Source: Streptomyces pseudovenezuelae
Lineage (GTDB): Bacteria; Actinomycetota; Actinomycetes; Streptomycetales; Streptomycetaceae
Direction of reading: 5' to 3'
NCBI RefSeq assembly: GCF_001513955.1
Contig: NZ_KQ948150.1
Span: 807,565 to 871,564 of the forward strand
Length of the DNA: 64,000 bases
Positions 15,894 to 24,929 of the stretch are shown here, piece by piece. The first letter of the stretch is position 1; every line of letters begins with the position of its first letter. The notes beneath the pieces were generated by a model. It made no database searches, was not told where the DNA came from, and saw only the letters and a list, made by a program, of their open reading frames with translations. Made by a program: the position numbers and the translations under genes.

Positions 15894-18800
15894 ATGGCCG
15901 GCGAAAAGAAGCGGGCGGGACGGCCGTGGGGACCCGCCCGGGGTTCGTGCGCCGAGATCAACCAGCTGGTCGTGCTGGTGCGCTCCTGGCTGGACGAATC
16001 GAAGGTGTCCGTCCGGGAGTTACACACACGGCTCATGCCCGAGCACTTCACTGCCGGGGCGGTGCCCGACTTACGCCGGCTTCGTGAGCAGTTGTCCGGC
16101 GTGTCGCTGCAGTGGGACCTCGTCGAGGCCGTGGCCGATGTGTGTTTTCCCGACGAACAGGCAGACCTTTCCCGGCGCCGGCTAGGGGAGGCGCGGATGG
16201 TGTGGGACCGGGCGGCCACCAACCCGACAGCGATCGGGGACATGCAGGAACTGGTGCCCGCCCGGGAGCTGCTGGCGGCCAAGGACCGCACCATCGAGGT
16301 CCTCGAGGAGATGCAGCGCGCCCGCCAGGCCTACGACGCCGGCGAGCAGGGGCGACAACAAGCTCTGTCGATCGCCACCTTGCTGTTCGTCATGCTCGGA
16401 CAGGCCCAGGCGAAAGTCGCCGAGCTGACACGCCGGGTCGATGCCCTGGAGCCGGTGGCGGCCGAACTCCCCGGCGGGCAGGCAGCGGTGGAGCTCTTGT
16501 CCCGGGCGCAACGGCAGGAGACGCAACTGCGGGAACAGCTGGTCCGTGCCGAACGGGAACGGGGTATCGCCCAGCAGGTCGCCGACCATGCGGCACGTCG
16601 TATCCACGAGCTGGAGACCGAGCTGGCCGAGTTGAGGCTGCGCATGGGGGAGGACGGGCCCTCCCTGGCGCAGGAGCCGGCGCCACTGCTCTTGGAAACC
16701 GACCTGCACGCGCTCAGCTCCGACGACGCCGCGCTCGACGACGTGGACCGCGCCCTGGACAAGGCGCGCGCTGTCCTGGACGAGGGGCACGAGGCCGTTC
16801 AGCAGGCCGCCGACGAGCTGGGCTACTGGTCATCCTCCTCGACTCCCTCGGCATCTGCGGCGGAAGCCGAGAGGACCGGGCCCGGCCACGCCCGCCACAA
16901 CCCGCAAAGGCCGACCGTCCGGTTGTCCGGAACAACCCCGAACAACCCGCCGACCAGCAAGGACACATCCGTCCCCGAACTCGAATCCCCACAGCCCCCG
17001 GTCGTCGACTCCCAGGGGGACATCTCCGAGGCGGTCTACCGGATCTCAGGGGGGAGGGACCCGCAGGACATCACGATGCGGCTGTGCCGGGCCGTCGTTC
17101 CCACCGTCGCTGACTCGGTCATGGTCTATCTGCGAGACCCGATTCCGGTGGGCGACGAGGAACACGAAGGGCCGCTCGTGCTGCGGCTGCAACAGGCGTA
17201 CCCGCTGCACACCGCAGGAGGTGCCTCCTCGTGCGAGGTACGCCCCGGCAGCGCGCTGTTCGAAGTACTGAACGGCGCGTTACCGGTCACCGCCGACTCG
17301 CCGGTCGGCCGCGCGGCCCTGCCGGAGCTGCTTGGCCACGGGCACGAATCCGGCGGGGGCCACACCGCACTGGTACCGCTGCACGGTAGGCAGCGGATCA
17401 TCGGCATGGCCGTCCTCCTGCGCGACCCCGCGGGCCAGGCCTTCCAGGAAGCCGATCTGTCAGTCCTCGCCGAGTACGGCGTCCGCAGCGCACTCGCCAT
17501 CGACAAGAGCCACAATCTGCAGGCCGCGGTGCAGCACCTCCATCTCGCCCGCAGCCTCGCGGACACCCTGCAGGCAGTCGCCAACGGAGTCGTGGCTCAT
17601 CTCGGATACCGGCTGGCGTGCGTCAACCTGGTCCGTCCGGACGGCGATCTCGTCGTCGCCGCCCTCGCCGGCAACCCCGCCGCCGAGGCACTCATCACCG
17701 GCCGCGTCGGCTCCCGCGAATCCTGGGAGCGCCGCCTGTCCATGGGGGAGCGGTGGGGCGACCTGCGGTTCATCCCCCACACCGAGGGCTGGGTCCTCGA
17801 CGATGACGACGTGCCGCAGTGGCACACCGACGGTCCCGCACCCCGCTTCGAGGACGAGTGGCATCCCTCCGACCGGCTTTTCGCACCCATGTACTACCCA
17901 AGCGCTTCCGGCGCCCCCAGCGGTGAGCTGGTCGGTGTCATCTCGGTGGACTGGCCTCTCACCCGCCGCCGTCCCAGGCCCGACGAGCGCCGGAATCTGG
18001 AGGAGTTTGCCTTGCAAGCCGCCATCGCCATCACCAACACCCGTCTGCGTGCCAACATGCAGCGCGCGCTGGTCCGGATGGAGAGGGAGCACAAGACCCT
18101 GCGCGCCAGCGAGGAGAGCTTCCGACAAGCCTTCGAGTACGCCCCCAACGGCATGGCCATTGCCATGATGGGCGGCGACCAGCACGGCCGTATCCATCGG
18201 ACCAACGACGCGCTGTGCCGCCTGCTGGACCGCCCTGCTGCCGTGCTGCGCCGCTACGCGTTCTCCGACCTCGTCCATCCCGAGGATATAGGCACCCTGC
18301 TCAGCACCAGCGCCGAGGGCGGGTACGCGGAAGTCCGCCTCGGCCGCCGCGATGGCACCTATCTGTGGGTCTCGCTGCGCAGCAGCGTGGTGGCCGACGC
18401 CAGCGACGGGCCCCGCCTGCTGCTCACTCACATCGAGGACATCGACGAGCGCAAGCGTCGCGAGCTCGATCTCGCCCACCGCGCCTCGCACGATGCCCTC
18501 ACCGGCCTGCCGAACTCCGCCGAACTGCATGCCCGTATCGACGTCCGACTCTGCACACTCCGGGAACAGAAGCTCGACACCGTCGTACCAGGCTTCGACG
18601 GTCCCCATCTCGACGACACAGACGCTGCCCAGACCCAGCACGACCACGTATGGGCTCCCAGGGGTGACAACCCCCGTGGCCTGGCCGTGCTCTTCTTCGC
18701 CCTGCGCGACTTCAAGGCTCTGAATACCCACTTCGGGTACGAAACGGGGGACAGGGTCCTCATCGAGGTCGCCCGGCGGCTCCGTCACGCCGTACGCGAC

Positions 18801-19028
18801 GGCGACACGGTTGCCCGGTACGGCGGTGACGAGTTCGTCGTCCTCGCCCCGGAACTCAGCCCCGCCGATGCGCAGACCGCTGCGGAGTCGCTGCAGTCGC
18901 AGATCCACCTGCCGGTCCTTCTGGCCGATCAGACCGTGCGTATGCACGCCGGTGTCGGCATCGCATGGGCGCAGTGCGGCAAGGCTCCTGCGAACATCCT
19001 GCGAGCGGCCCGCGAATACGCCTCATGA
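15894..19028 (+). CDS. GAF-GAF-PAS-GGDEF diguanylate cyclase
   Basis: 1044-residue cytosolic sensor that probably makes cyclic di-GMP. Residues 1-110 are a helical region typical of actinobacterial regulators (INQLVVLVRSWLDESKVSVR). A long coiled coil (about 130-265) and a Ser/Pro-rich linker follow. Two GAF-like domains (about 370-520 and 525-680), a linker helix, a PAS fold (about 735-860: ESFRQAFEYAPNGMAIAM, FSDLVHPEDI, RRDGTYLWVSL) and a GGDEF domain (from HDALTGLPN) complete it. The active site YGGDEFVVL is intact, and RDGD five residues before it is an inhibitory I-site (RxxD). No EAL domain is present. GGGGGAG precedes the ATG. The second GAF and PAS closely match the caspase gene at 32.2 kb. 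Confidence 0.9.
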   Translation: MAGEKKRAGRPWGPARGSCAEINQLVVLVRSWLDESKVSVRELHTRLMPEHFTAGAVPDLRRLREQLSGVSLQWDLVEAVADVCFPDEQADLSRRRLGEARMVWDRAATNPTAIGDMQELVPARELLAAKDRTIEVLEEMQRARQAYDAGEQGRQQALSIATLLFVMLGQAQAKVAELTRRVDALEPVAAELPGGQAAVELLSRAQRQETQLREQLVRAERERGIAQQVADHAARRIHELETELAELRLRMGEDGPSLAQEPAPLLLETDLHALSSDDAALDDVDRALDKARAVLDEGHEAVQQAADELGYWSSSSTPSASAAEAERTGPGHARHNPQRPTVRLSGTTPNNPPTSKDTSVPELESPQPPVVDSQGDISEAVYRISGGRDPQDITMRLCRAVVPTVADSVMVYLRDPIPVGDEEHEGPLVLRLQQAYPLHTAGGASSCEVRPGSALFEVLNGALPVTADSPVGRAALPELLGHGHESGGGHTALVPLHGRQRIIGMAVLLRDPAGQAFQEADLSVLAEYGVRSALAIDKSHNLQAAVQHLHLARSLADTLQAVANGVVAHLGYRLACVNLVRPDGDLVVAALAGNPAAEALITGRVGSRESWERRLSMGERWGDLRFIPHTEGWVLDDDDVPQWHTDGPAPRFEDEWHPSDRLFAPMYYPSASGAPSGELVGVISVDWPLTRRRPRPDERRNLEEFALQAAIAITNTRLRANMQRALVRMEREHKTLRASEESFRQAFEYAPNGMAIAMMGGDQHGRIHRTNDALCRLLDRPAAVLRRYAFSDLVHPEDIGTLLSTSAEGGYAEVRLGRRDGTYLWVSLRSSVVADASDGPRLLLTHIEDIDERKRRELDLAHRASHDALTGLPNSAELHARIDVRLCTLREQKLDTVVPGFDGPHLDDTDAAQTQHDHVWAPRGDNPRGLAVLFFALRDFKALNTHFGYETGDRVLIEVARRLRHAVRDGDTVARYGGDEFVVLAPELSPADAQTAAESLQSQIHLPVLLADQTVRMHAGVGIAWAQCGKAPANILRAAREYAS

Positions 19029-19256
19029 GACCCGAACCGCAGCCCATGAGTCGTCAGCGGAAGGCGCTGTATCGGCATCGCTGACGGCGCGAATCCAGTG
19101 CACTGGGCATCGCAGTCCATCACCGACGATCTTGATGCAGTCCTGGACGACAGCCGGTGAATGGTCAGCGAAGGACCGACCGGCGCGCTCCTTGTATGCC
19201 GTGGCCTGCGGCCAATCGTTGGAGCCGGCGCGTCGCCGCTGGCGCTACGCGCGCAC

Positions 19257-19406
19257 CTGCTGCGCGCAGTGAGCCCATTCCACGTGCTGTGGCCCTACGT
19301 CGTTTGGGCTAGGGATGGGTGCGGATGCCGTTTTGCGGCGGCGGGCTGGGACATGCCGCTGACGAGATACACCTGGTGCTGCCCATTGCGTGAGTCGGTG
19401 CGCGAC
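19257..19406 (+). repeat. Dispersed repeat copy A (~150 bp)
   Basis: About 150 bp starting ctgctgcgcgcagtgagccc and ending near cgcgac recurs at 23991-24139 in the same orientation. The central ~40 bases (gatgggtgcggatgccgttt and onward) are identical, with scattered differences elsewhere. No coding meaning is recognised; it could be a miniature mobile element or a shared remnant. Confidence 0.75.
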
Positions 19407-19410
19407 GCCG

Positions 19411-19536
19411 ATGGGCCGGATCCCGGGCCCGGCCGAACTCGCCGGCACGGCCCTGTTCCTCGCCACCGACGACGCGGCCCATATGACCGGTGCCTACCTC
19501 AACGCCGACGGCGGCTTCAACATGATCGGCGCCTGA
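19411..19536 (+). pseudogene. SDR oxidoreductase C-terminal remnant
   Basis: 42-codon frame reading RIPGPAELAGTALFLATDD and AYLNADGGFNMIGA, the C-terminal signature of short-chain dehydrogenases (P-E-E-A...FLASDDA..TG..L.VDGG). The Rossmann domain and the YxxxK active site are absent. It abuts repeat copy A. Confidence 0.75.
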
Positions 19537-19660
19537 CCCAGGACACTCATGGGCCCGGGCAGCGAAGTGAGATGCCGTTGTCCGCACGGCCGTGATCCTG
19601 CGATCGGGGCCGTGGACACCGGCCGAGCCCCCGTCCTCTCTCTACAAGCAGGGAGCCCCC

Positions 19661-19785
19661 ATGGCAACGTTCCGATTCGACACCCGAGTCCCACAGGAAC
19701 CCGACCGCGTCTGGGCCGTCCTCACCGACGTGAGCAAGATTCCCGCGTGGTTTCCGGCCGTGCAGGAGGCACACTTCTTAGGAGT
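19661..19785 (+). pseudogene. SRPBCC-family protein N-terminal remnant
   Basis: A good start (ATG 19661, GGGAG upstream) opens ATFRFDTRVPQEPDRVWAVL and TDVSKIPAWFPAVQEAHFL, the N-terminus of polyketide cyclase/dehydrase-like START proteins. The resemblance stops near 19785 where an unrelated minus-strand HNH fragment begins, so the gene was cut by a rearrangement. Confidence 0.7.
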
Positions 19786-19789
19786 CCAG

Positions 19790-19950
19790 GTGGAGGCCGC
19801 CGGAGTCCCCATGCTTCGGCGAGCGGGACCAGGTGGGCGATGTCGAGGGCGCGGGCAGCGGTGAAGTAGGTGTCGTCGTATGGGCGAGTACCAACTTTCG
19901 CCGATGAGCTGCCACCTGATGCTCTCCTCATGATCCACGGCGAAGTTCCC
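19790..19950 (-). pseudogene. HNH endonuclease (DUF1524-like) remnant
   Basis: On the minus strand, DHEESIRWQLIGESWYSP in one frame joins YDDTYFTAARALDIAHLVPL and AEAWG in another. This is the core of secreted HNH family proteins (WYSPYDD..YTAASALDIDHLVPLAEAWDSGA). The Asp of the usual DIDH is replaced (DIAH), both ends are gone and a frameshift is present, so it is dead. Confidence 0.65.
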
Positions 19951-20109
19951 ACACGCGACCGAACGCTCAACTCCCGCCCCAGACAAGGCAACCAGCACCG
20001 GTGTCAGTCGCTGCTGGCAAGCCGCTTTATTCGGCTCCTCCGAAATGATCTTTCCGGTACGGTCGGCTGGAGACAGCCCAAACAGGCTGCATGACCACCG
20101 GGAGACCCT

Positions 20110-20610
20110 GTGACACGCACTGTGCCGCGTATCCGACTCAGGCTGATGGCAGTCCTGTCCATCGTCTTGGGCTTGACCGCACTGCTCTGGGCGACCCCTG
20201 CGAGCGCTCACCCTGACTGGCAGACGTATTCGGCCAACTCGAACTGGAAATGCGGCGAAAGCCGTCATATTCAAATATCAACCCAGGTTGTCTCCCAAGT
20301 CTGCCTCATAACCACCCCCGACAAGAGAAAGGGCCAACTGGTACTCGTCGTATCCAACCGGTCGACCAAGACGATCGAGCTGAAAGGCGCGGAGTTCGAC
20401 TCGGATATCTACGGCCGCTGGGACGGCAACTCCGATCTGGGAGGCGGGTTCTGCGGGTTCTACGCGCTTCCTGGAGGCCAGGCGCGCGGCTGTTTCGGAG
20501 CAACAGTTGAACTCCCGTGCGGCGTCGGCATCGCCCACCAGGGGAGCCTTTGGGTGAACAGCGCGGACGAGTGGAAGACGGCCCCGTTCTCCATTGACAG
20601 TCTGTGCTGA
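20110..20610 (+). CDS. Secreted cysteine-rich protein, unknown function
   Basis: 166-residue exported protein. A signal peptide runs to about residue 33 (LSIVLGLTALLWATPASA, then HPDWQ). The mature part has six cysteines (KCGES, QVCLI, GFCGF, RGCFG, LPCGV and the C-terminal Cys), suggesting three disulfides in a compact beta-rich domain. The GTG start at 20110 has GGGAGA upstream. Internal codons are less GC-rich than in neighbours (for example ATT, ATA and AAA use), hinting at foreign origin. No family recognised. It stands alone among gene fragments. Confidence 0.7.
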   Translation: MTRTVPRIRLRLMAVLSIVLGLTALLWATPASAHPDWQTYSANSNWKCGESRHIQISTQVVSQVCLITTPDKRKGQLVLVVSNRSTKTIELKGAEFDSDIYGRWDGNSDLGGGFCGFYALPGGQARGCFGATVELPCGVGIAHQGSLWVNSADEWKTAPFSIDSLC

Positions 20611-21084
20611 TTGCGCATCCGGGGCCTCTTCTCGAGGGGCACGTTCACCCTGTGCGTCCGGAGTTGAGCCGGCCCATACGCTCAGGGTGAGCGCTTCCGG
20701 CCGCAGGGAAAAACTCGGAATCGCACCTCGAATTCTTTGTACCAGTGCAGGATCGCGACGGTGGCGCCGGACTGGACGAGTCAGGAGATGGTGTCCTGCT
20801 CGGCGCCGCGACTGTGCGCGGTGGCCATGGGCTGGGAACGGGTTCGAGGGTCAGCGAGAACGGCCTTGAGGACCCGTAGCTGTGCGCGCCGTGTGGTGCG
20901 CCCGGCGGGGGAGTGGTCGAACTCGATCGCACCAAGCCATGTAGCAACGGGCAGCATGCGCAGAAACCGGTCGAGATCGGCGGGATGGGTGGCTGGGGCC
21001 GGTGGGTGCTCGACGTGGCGTACGACCGCCAGGCGCCGCTTGGTTTCACGGGAGAGCGGCACCCGGCGGGGTGGACAGTGCGGC
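20611..21084. other. Unassigned stretch, possibly decayed coding DNA
   Basis: A minus-strand frame contains protein-like text (RETKRRLAVVRHVEHPP, LPVATWLGAIEFDHSPAG) but no recognised family, no credible start and interruptions. It is probably the upstream part of a rearrangement that also truncated the P450 fragment. Confidence 0.3.
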
Positions 21085-21450
21085 TCAGGACAGTCGGACA
21101 GGCAGCTCGTCGAACGCAACCAGGCGGTTGGTGCGGACCTCGAGCGGGTCGTCGGCGAGTTCTACCGAAGAGGACCGCTCGACGACGAGACCGAGAATCA
21201 GGTTGGTCTCGGCCCGTGCCGGCAGTTGTCCGGCGCGTGCGTGGGTACCGAGACCGAACGTCAGGTTTCGGCTCGCGTCCGGCGGCCGGTTGTAGTCGAA
21301 CTCCTGGGGGCTGTCGAACACCGCCGAGTCCCGGTTCGCGGCGTCGATCGGGTACTTGATGCAGGAGCCGGCTGGAACGCGCACGCCCTGGATCTCATGT
21401 CTTCGTCCGGGAAACGGGTGATGATGAGCTCGACCCGGGTTCAGTCGTGC
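21085..21450 (-). pseudogene. Cytochrome P450 C-terminal remnant lacking heme Cys
   Basis: C-terminal third of a bacterial P450: EIQGVRVPAGSCIKYPIDAA, NRDSAVFDSPQEFDYNRPPD, then FGLGTHARAGQLPARAE. The heme-ligand position of FGxGxHxCxG is Arg (codon CGC where TGC is expected), so heme could not be bound by thiolate. Everything before the ExxR region is missing. Unlike most fragments here, the remaining frame is intact for over 100 codons to its stop at 21085. Confidence 0.85.
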
Positions 21451-21485
21451 CTGTTCGTTGATGCATGCGTCCCGGATGTCGGACC

Positions 21486-22058
21486 TCAATGAGCGAACGC
21501 TTCGGTCAGGCTGATGCGGTAGCCGTCCTCTTCCATCAGAACGACGGTGACGCCGAAGGGGGAGGGGTGGTCGATCTCGATCGGGATGAAGGAATAGTGC
21601 ACCGCTGCCTGGATCGGTGGGATCAGGTCGCCACCCCGCTGCGGTGCAGGGGCAGGACTCCAGTCCGGAGCGACCGACGCCCAGCCCTCGGGGCTGCGGG
21701 ACAAAAGCTGCTCGGTGTAGGGGAACTGGTGCAGGACATGCCCCTCACGGGTGGCAACCACCATGTTCAGGCACGGCGCTGGGCCGACGACCGGCAGCTC
21801 GCAGGCGGTGGCGACGTCATGGGTCTCCCAGACGAGGACGACCTCGTCCGCGCCGGCGGCCGCGGCGATGTTCGCCAGTTCCGCGATCCCGGTGAGCGCG
21901 TCCTGGCCCACCTTGATCGGGCGGACCCAGATCATCCCGACCAGCTCGCCGCGCACCAGCGGCATGATGAGCGGGCGCGGCGCCATCCCCTCGCCCAGCC
22001 CAGCGGTGTACGCCTGCTTCGCCACGCCAACCAACGCGTCCCACATCTGCGCTTCCAT
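21486..22058 (-). CDS. Hypothetical protein (190 aa)
   Basis: Soluble protein without signal or membrane segments, beginning MEAQMWDALVGVAKQAYTAG. It has alternating strand-helix text (RGELVGMIWVRPIKVGQDAL, GADEVVLVWETHDVATACEL) and a well-conserved-looking C-terminus. ATG at 22058 is preferred to upstream in-frame starts, which add low-complexity residues; GAGAGGG lies before it. No family was recognised. It is a lone minus-strand gene; a 24-bp palindrome lies about 280 bp upstream. Confidence 0.65.
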   Translation of the reverse strand: MEAQMWDALVGVAKQAYTAGLGEGMAPRPLIMPLVRGELVGMIWVRPIKVGQDALTGIAELANIAAAAGADEVVLVWETHDVATACELPVVGPAPCLNMVVATREGHVLHQFPYTEQLLSRSPEGWASVAPDWSPAPAPQRGGDLIPPIQAAVHYSFIPIEIDHPSPFGVTVVLMEEDGYRISLTEAFAH

Positions 22059-22336
22059 GGACGCCCTCTCCGTGTGCCGATTCTGATCACCGCACCCTGC
22101 CACGAAGGCTGAGGTTGTGTCAGTGATGCCGTTGACTGCGCTGAAAGTGACCAGCGTGCGCACCCGTGCCTGCGCCGCGCACAACGCCTTCGTCGGCGCG
22201 GCAGGTCAGTTCGTACGGGTCTGACTCAAGGCCGTTTGGAAGCCGGTAAAGCGACCAGAACGCGAGACTGATGGGGCTGGGGCGGATCGGTCAGACCAAC
22301 CCGGCGGCGTGACCGGTGACCGGTGACCGATTGCCC

Positions 22337-22360
22337 GTCGACCGGTCATGACCGGTCGAC
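22337..22360. promoter_or_regulatory. Perfect 24-bp palindrome
   Basis: The 24 bases starting GTCGACCGGTCA are fully self-complementary, and the flank at ~22315-22330 repeats gaccggt twice more. It lies between the end of the lysE-type gene and the start of the hypothetical gene at 22058. A dimeric regulator site is likelier than a terminator because there is no loop; no regulator gene is adjacent. Confidence 0.55.
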
Positions 22361-22481
22361 GCGGACCGTGGTCGGGGCGGCGCCGCTTGTCCGGTTGCGG
22401 ATGTTCAGCAGGAATGAAGGCTGAGTCCGCCGCGATCGGCCTCGGCGAGCCAGATCTCGTACAGGCGTCGGGGTGCACCCG

Positions 22482-23150
22482 TCATTCGACCGCGGCCACC
22501 CCGACCCCGATGGCGATGAACAGGCAGCCGCTGATCCGCTCGCAGCGGCGGCGCCACGCAGGACGGCCCAGTACGGCGCGCAGCCGGCCGGCAAGGCCTA
22601 CCACGGCCTGCCAGTAGACGATGCCGATGACGATGTCGAGCGCGCCGAGCAGGAAGATCTGCTCCGTTGGCGAAGCGCCTCGGTCGACGAACTGTGGCAG
22701 CACGCTCAGGAAGAACAACGCGGCCTTCGGATTGAGCACGTTGGTGAGAAATCCCTGGGTGAAGCCGGTTCGGCGGCCAACCGGCGCAATGGCGCCTGAC
22801 CGCGGGGCGTGACCGTCCCGTGGTCGCCACCGCTGGGCCCTCTGCGGGCCGAGGCCCGCGCGGGCGTCTTCACGGGCGTCGAGCAGGGCGCGTACACCGA
22901 GGTAGACCAAGTACGCGGCGCCTGCGAGCTTGATGACAGTGAAGGTGAGGGCCGAGCGGGCGGCGATCACCGACAGGCCCAGCGCCGCGGAGCACATGTG
23001 GACGCACAATCCCGTCTGCGCGCCCAGGGCGGCTGCCCGACCCAGCGAGGTGCTCCGTGCGGCGGCCCGCACGACCACCAGGAAATCGGGGCCGGGTACC
23101 AGGTAGGCGAGCAGGACCACACCGAGGAACCCCGCGAGATCAACCGACAT
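22482..23150 (-). CDS. LysE-family exporter
   Basis: 222-residue inner-membrane protein of the LysE/RhtB amino-acid and metabolite exporter family. The N-terminal signature FLGVVLLAYLVPGPDFLVVV carries the conserved PGP, and GAQTGLCVHM and GFLTNVLNPKAALFFLSVLP are the other hallmark segments. About six membrane helices are present. The middle loop (residues ~100-135) is long and arginine-rich. ATG at 23150 has GGAGCGGA upstream; the longer frame to 23333 is out of character. The substrate cannot be predicted. It has no adjacent regulator. Confidence 0.88.
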   Translation of the reverse strand: MSVDLAGFLGVVLLAYLVPGPDFLVVVRAAARSTSLGRAAALGAQTGLCVHMCSAALGLSVIAARSALTFTVIKLAGAAYLVYLGVRALLDAREDARAGLGPQRAQRWRPRDGHAPRSGAIAPVGRRTGFTQGFLTNVLNPKAALFFLSVLPQFVDRGASPTEQIFLLGALDIVIGIVYWQAVVGLAGRLRAVLGRPAWRRRCERISGCLFIAIGVGVAAVE

Positions 23151-23606
23151 CGTCCGCTCCGCTCCGCGTCCGTCCGTCCGTCGGACGCGCCTCGTTCGTG
23201 GGTTTCCACCGATGCCGGCTTTCATGTGGCCAGCTCGGTCACGGTGAGCCACTGGTGGTTCTCGACCCCGAAGAGCAGAGCCAGCAGATCGGTCGAAGAC
23301 CATCCACTGTGGCGGCCGTCCATCGAAGAGCATTGCCTACCATTGCCAATACGGTTTCCGAGAGTGAGCCCGTCGCGAGCAGAGACTTTTGGCCAGGTGG
23401 TACCCGGCACTGTCAGTTCTTGCGCGTGTCCTGGTGCGTGGCGAGACCAGCGGCAGCCTGGTGAAGGCGGTGCCCAGGGCGCGGGCCCGGGCGCGCTGGG
23501 CAGCCCGCCCGGCTGCAGGGACAGCACCTGTAGGGCAACGTGCCGACTGCATGAGCAAGGCGGCTGCCGAACCGGTCAGCCGCCTGCCCTGCGCTACGTG
23601 GCCCGC
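23151..23606. other. Intergenic, nothing recognised
   Basis: Between the exporter and cold-shock genes. Frames on both strands are low-complexity shadows and no hairpin stands out. Confidence 0.35.
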
Positions 23607-23810
23607 TCAGCCGCGAACGATGTTCTGCGCCTGCGGCCCCTTCTGACCCTGGCCGATGTCAAAGGTCACGTGCTCGCCCTCGGTCAGCTCGCGGTACCCC
23701 TGGCCCGCGATCTCGGAGTAGTGCGCGAAGACGTCCGGGCCCCCGCCGTCCTGCTCGATGAAACCGAAGCCCTTCTCAGAGTTGAACCACTTCACGGTGC
23801 CGCTGGCCAT
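23607..23810 (-). CDS. csp: Cold-shock protein (CspA family)
   Basis: 67-residue OB-fold nucleic-acid-binding protein, complete at the family's usual length. RNP1 (KGFGFIEQDGG) and RNP2 (DVFAHYSEI) are present; RNP2 normally reads VFVHFS, so His-Tyr replaces His-Phe. It starts MASGTVKWFNSEKGFGFI. These proteins bind single-stranded RNA/DNA and act as RNA chaperones. The 5' flank (23811-23990) may hold a long leader, but no clear structure was identified. Confidence 0.95.
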   Translation of the reverse strand: MASGTVKWFNSEKGFGFIEQDGGGPDVFAHYSEIAGQGYRELTEGEHVTFDIGQGQKGPQAQNIVRG

Positions 23811-23990
23811 ACCTTCGATCCTTCGTTCATACCTGGGAACAGCCCGTCAACCCGGGCGCATGTTCCGGCCCTGCAACCGCACGAGCCTGCAGCCGTTGTA
23901 CCCCCGATCACGACGCCTATCCGACGGACACCACGCCAGACGCCAAGCCCGCCTGCCTCACGCCAGCAGATCCCCCGCCAACGACGCCAT

Positions 23991-24139
23991 CTGCTGCGCG
24001 CAGTGAGCCCGGTCCACCTGTTGTGGCCTTGTGTCGATTGGACTAGGGATGGGTGCGGATGCCGTTTTGCGGCGGCGGGCTGGGCATGCCGCTGACGAGA
24101 TACACCCGGTGCCGCCCACCGTGTGAGGCGGTGAGCGAC
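23991..24139 (+). repeat. Dispersed repeat copy B (~150 bp)
   Basis: Second copy of the repeat at 19257-19406, same orientation, 4.7 kb away. Copy B lacks one base (GGGCATGCC versus GGGACATGCC) and diverges at several positions, so neither is a recent duplicate. It lies between the cold-shock and AMIN-like genes. Confidence 0.75.
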
Positions 24140-24160
24140 TTCAGGGTCCGTCAGTGCACC

Positions 24161-24670
24161 TCAGTGTGAGGAACGGCAGGTGTTGTGGTGGGCGATGTCG
24201 AGGACGAAGCGCTCGGGGCGGTGCAGCTGCTTCGTCGTGTAGGTGGGCTTGCTGTTGAACGCGGCCCCGAAGGTGACGACGCCCTCGAAGTCGCCGGTGA
24301 GTGCGAAGCCCTTGAGTTTCGGCAGATTCAGCTTGATCAGGCGCGGGCCCTTGTAGACGTTCCTGCCCGCGTCGGTGTGGCCTGCGGCTGGGGAGAGCTT
24401 GATCTGCAGGAAGTGTTTCCCGGCCAGCGGGACTTTCTTCCCCGAGCTGTCATAGCGGAGTTCCTTGACCCGTGTCACGGTGGTCGGCGGCAGTTTGCCT
24501 TTCACGTCGATGACGACCCGGTCGTAGGAGCAGTGACCGGCGATCCTGGCGTTGACCACGAGAGTCGTGGACGGTGCCGGGGATGCGGCGGCGGCAGAGG
24601 TCGAGGCCGCGGTGCCGGCCAGGAGGAGTGCGCTGGCGGTGACGGCCATGAGGCGATGGCGGGTGTACAT
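24161..24670 (-). CDS. Secreted AMIN-like domain protein
   Basis: 169-residue exported protein of the AMIN-like family widespread in actinobacteria. The signal peptide MTVTASALLL-type region (residues 1-30) ends ASTSAAAASP. The domain has strands CSYDRVVIDVKGKLPP, AGKHFLQIKLSPAAGHTD, LKGFALTGDFEGVVTFG and a C-terminal RFVLDIAHHNTCR. AMIN-type domains bind cell-wall components, so a wall-associated role is inferred. No lipobox Cys is visible. ATG at 24670 follows AAAGGGGG. It is a single gene flanked by repeat copy B and an FG-GAP remnant. Confidence 0.85.
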   Translation of the reverse strand: MYTRHRLMAVTASALLLAGTAASTSAAAASPAPSTTLVVNARIAGHCSYDRVVIDVKGKLPPTTVTRVKELRYDSSGKKVPLAGKHFLQIKLSPAAGHTDAGRNVYKGPRLIKLNLPKLKGFALTGDFEGVVTFGAAFNSKPTYTTKQLHRPERFVLDIAHHNTCRSSH

Positions 24671-24929
24671 GACGCCCCCTTTTGTGAGATGTCGGGGACT
24701 GGTGGTTGCAGTATGAGACATATGTGAGGGTCATAAGGTTGCACGCTTTGGCGAACGATTCTCATCCACTGAAGTGCGATCGCTGACCTCGACGGTGGCC
24801 GGCATAGCCGCGGCCGGCCCAGACCCGGGTGTTCAGGTGGCTGGATGAGGCGCAGCCGCCAGAACACTTCGCGGATGGCGTCGCGATCCAACCTTCCAGG
24901 ACGGTGCGCACATCCTGGACTTCCTCGGT

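Noticed and set aside
17460..18947. 495-codon minus-strand frame
   Set aside because: Antisense shadow of the GAF-PAS-GGDEF gene.
22337..22360. Intrinsic terminator for lysE
   Set aside because: It has no loop, lies 120 bp beyond the stop and is flanked by half-site copies, so an operator is likelier.
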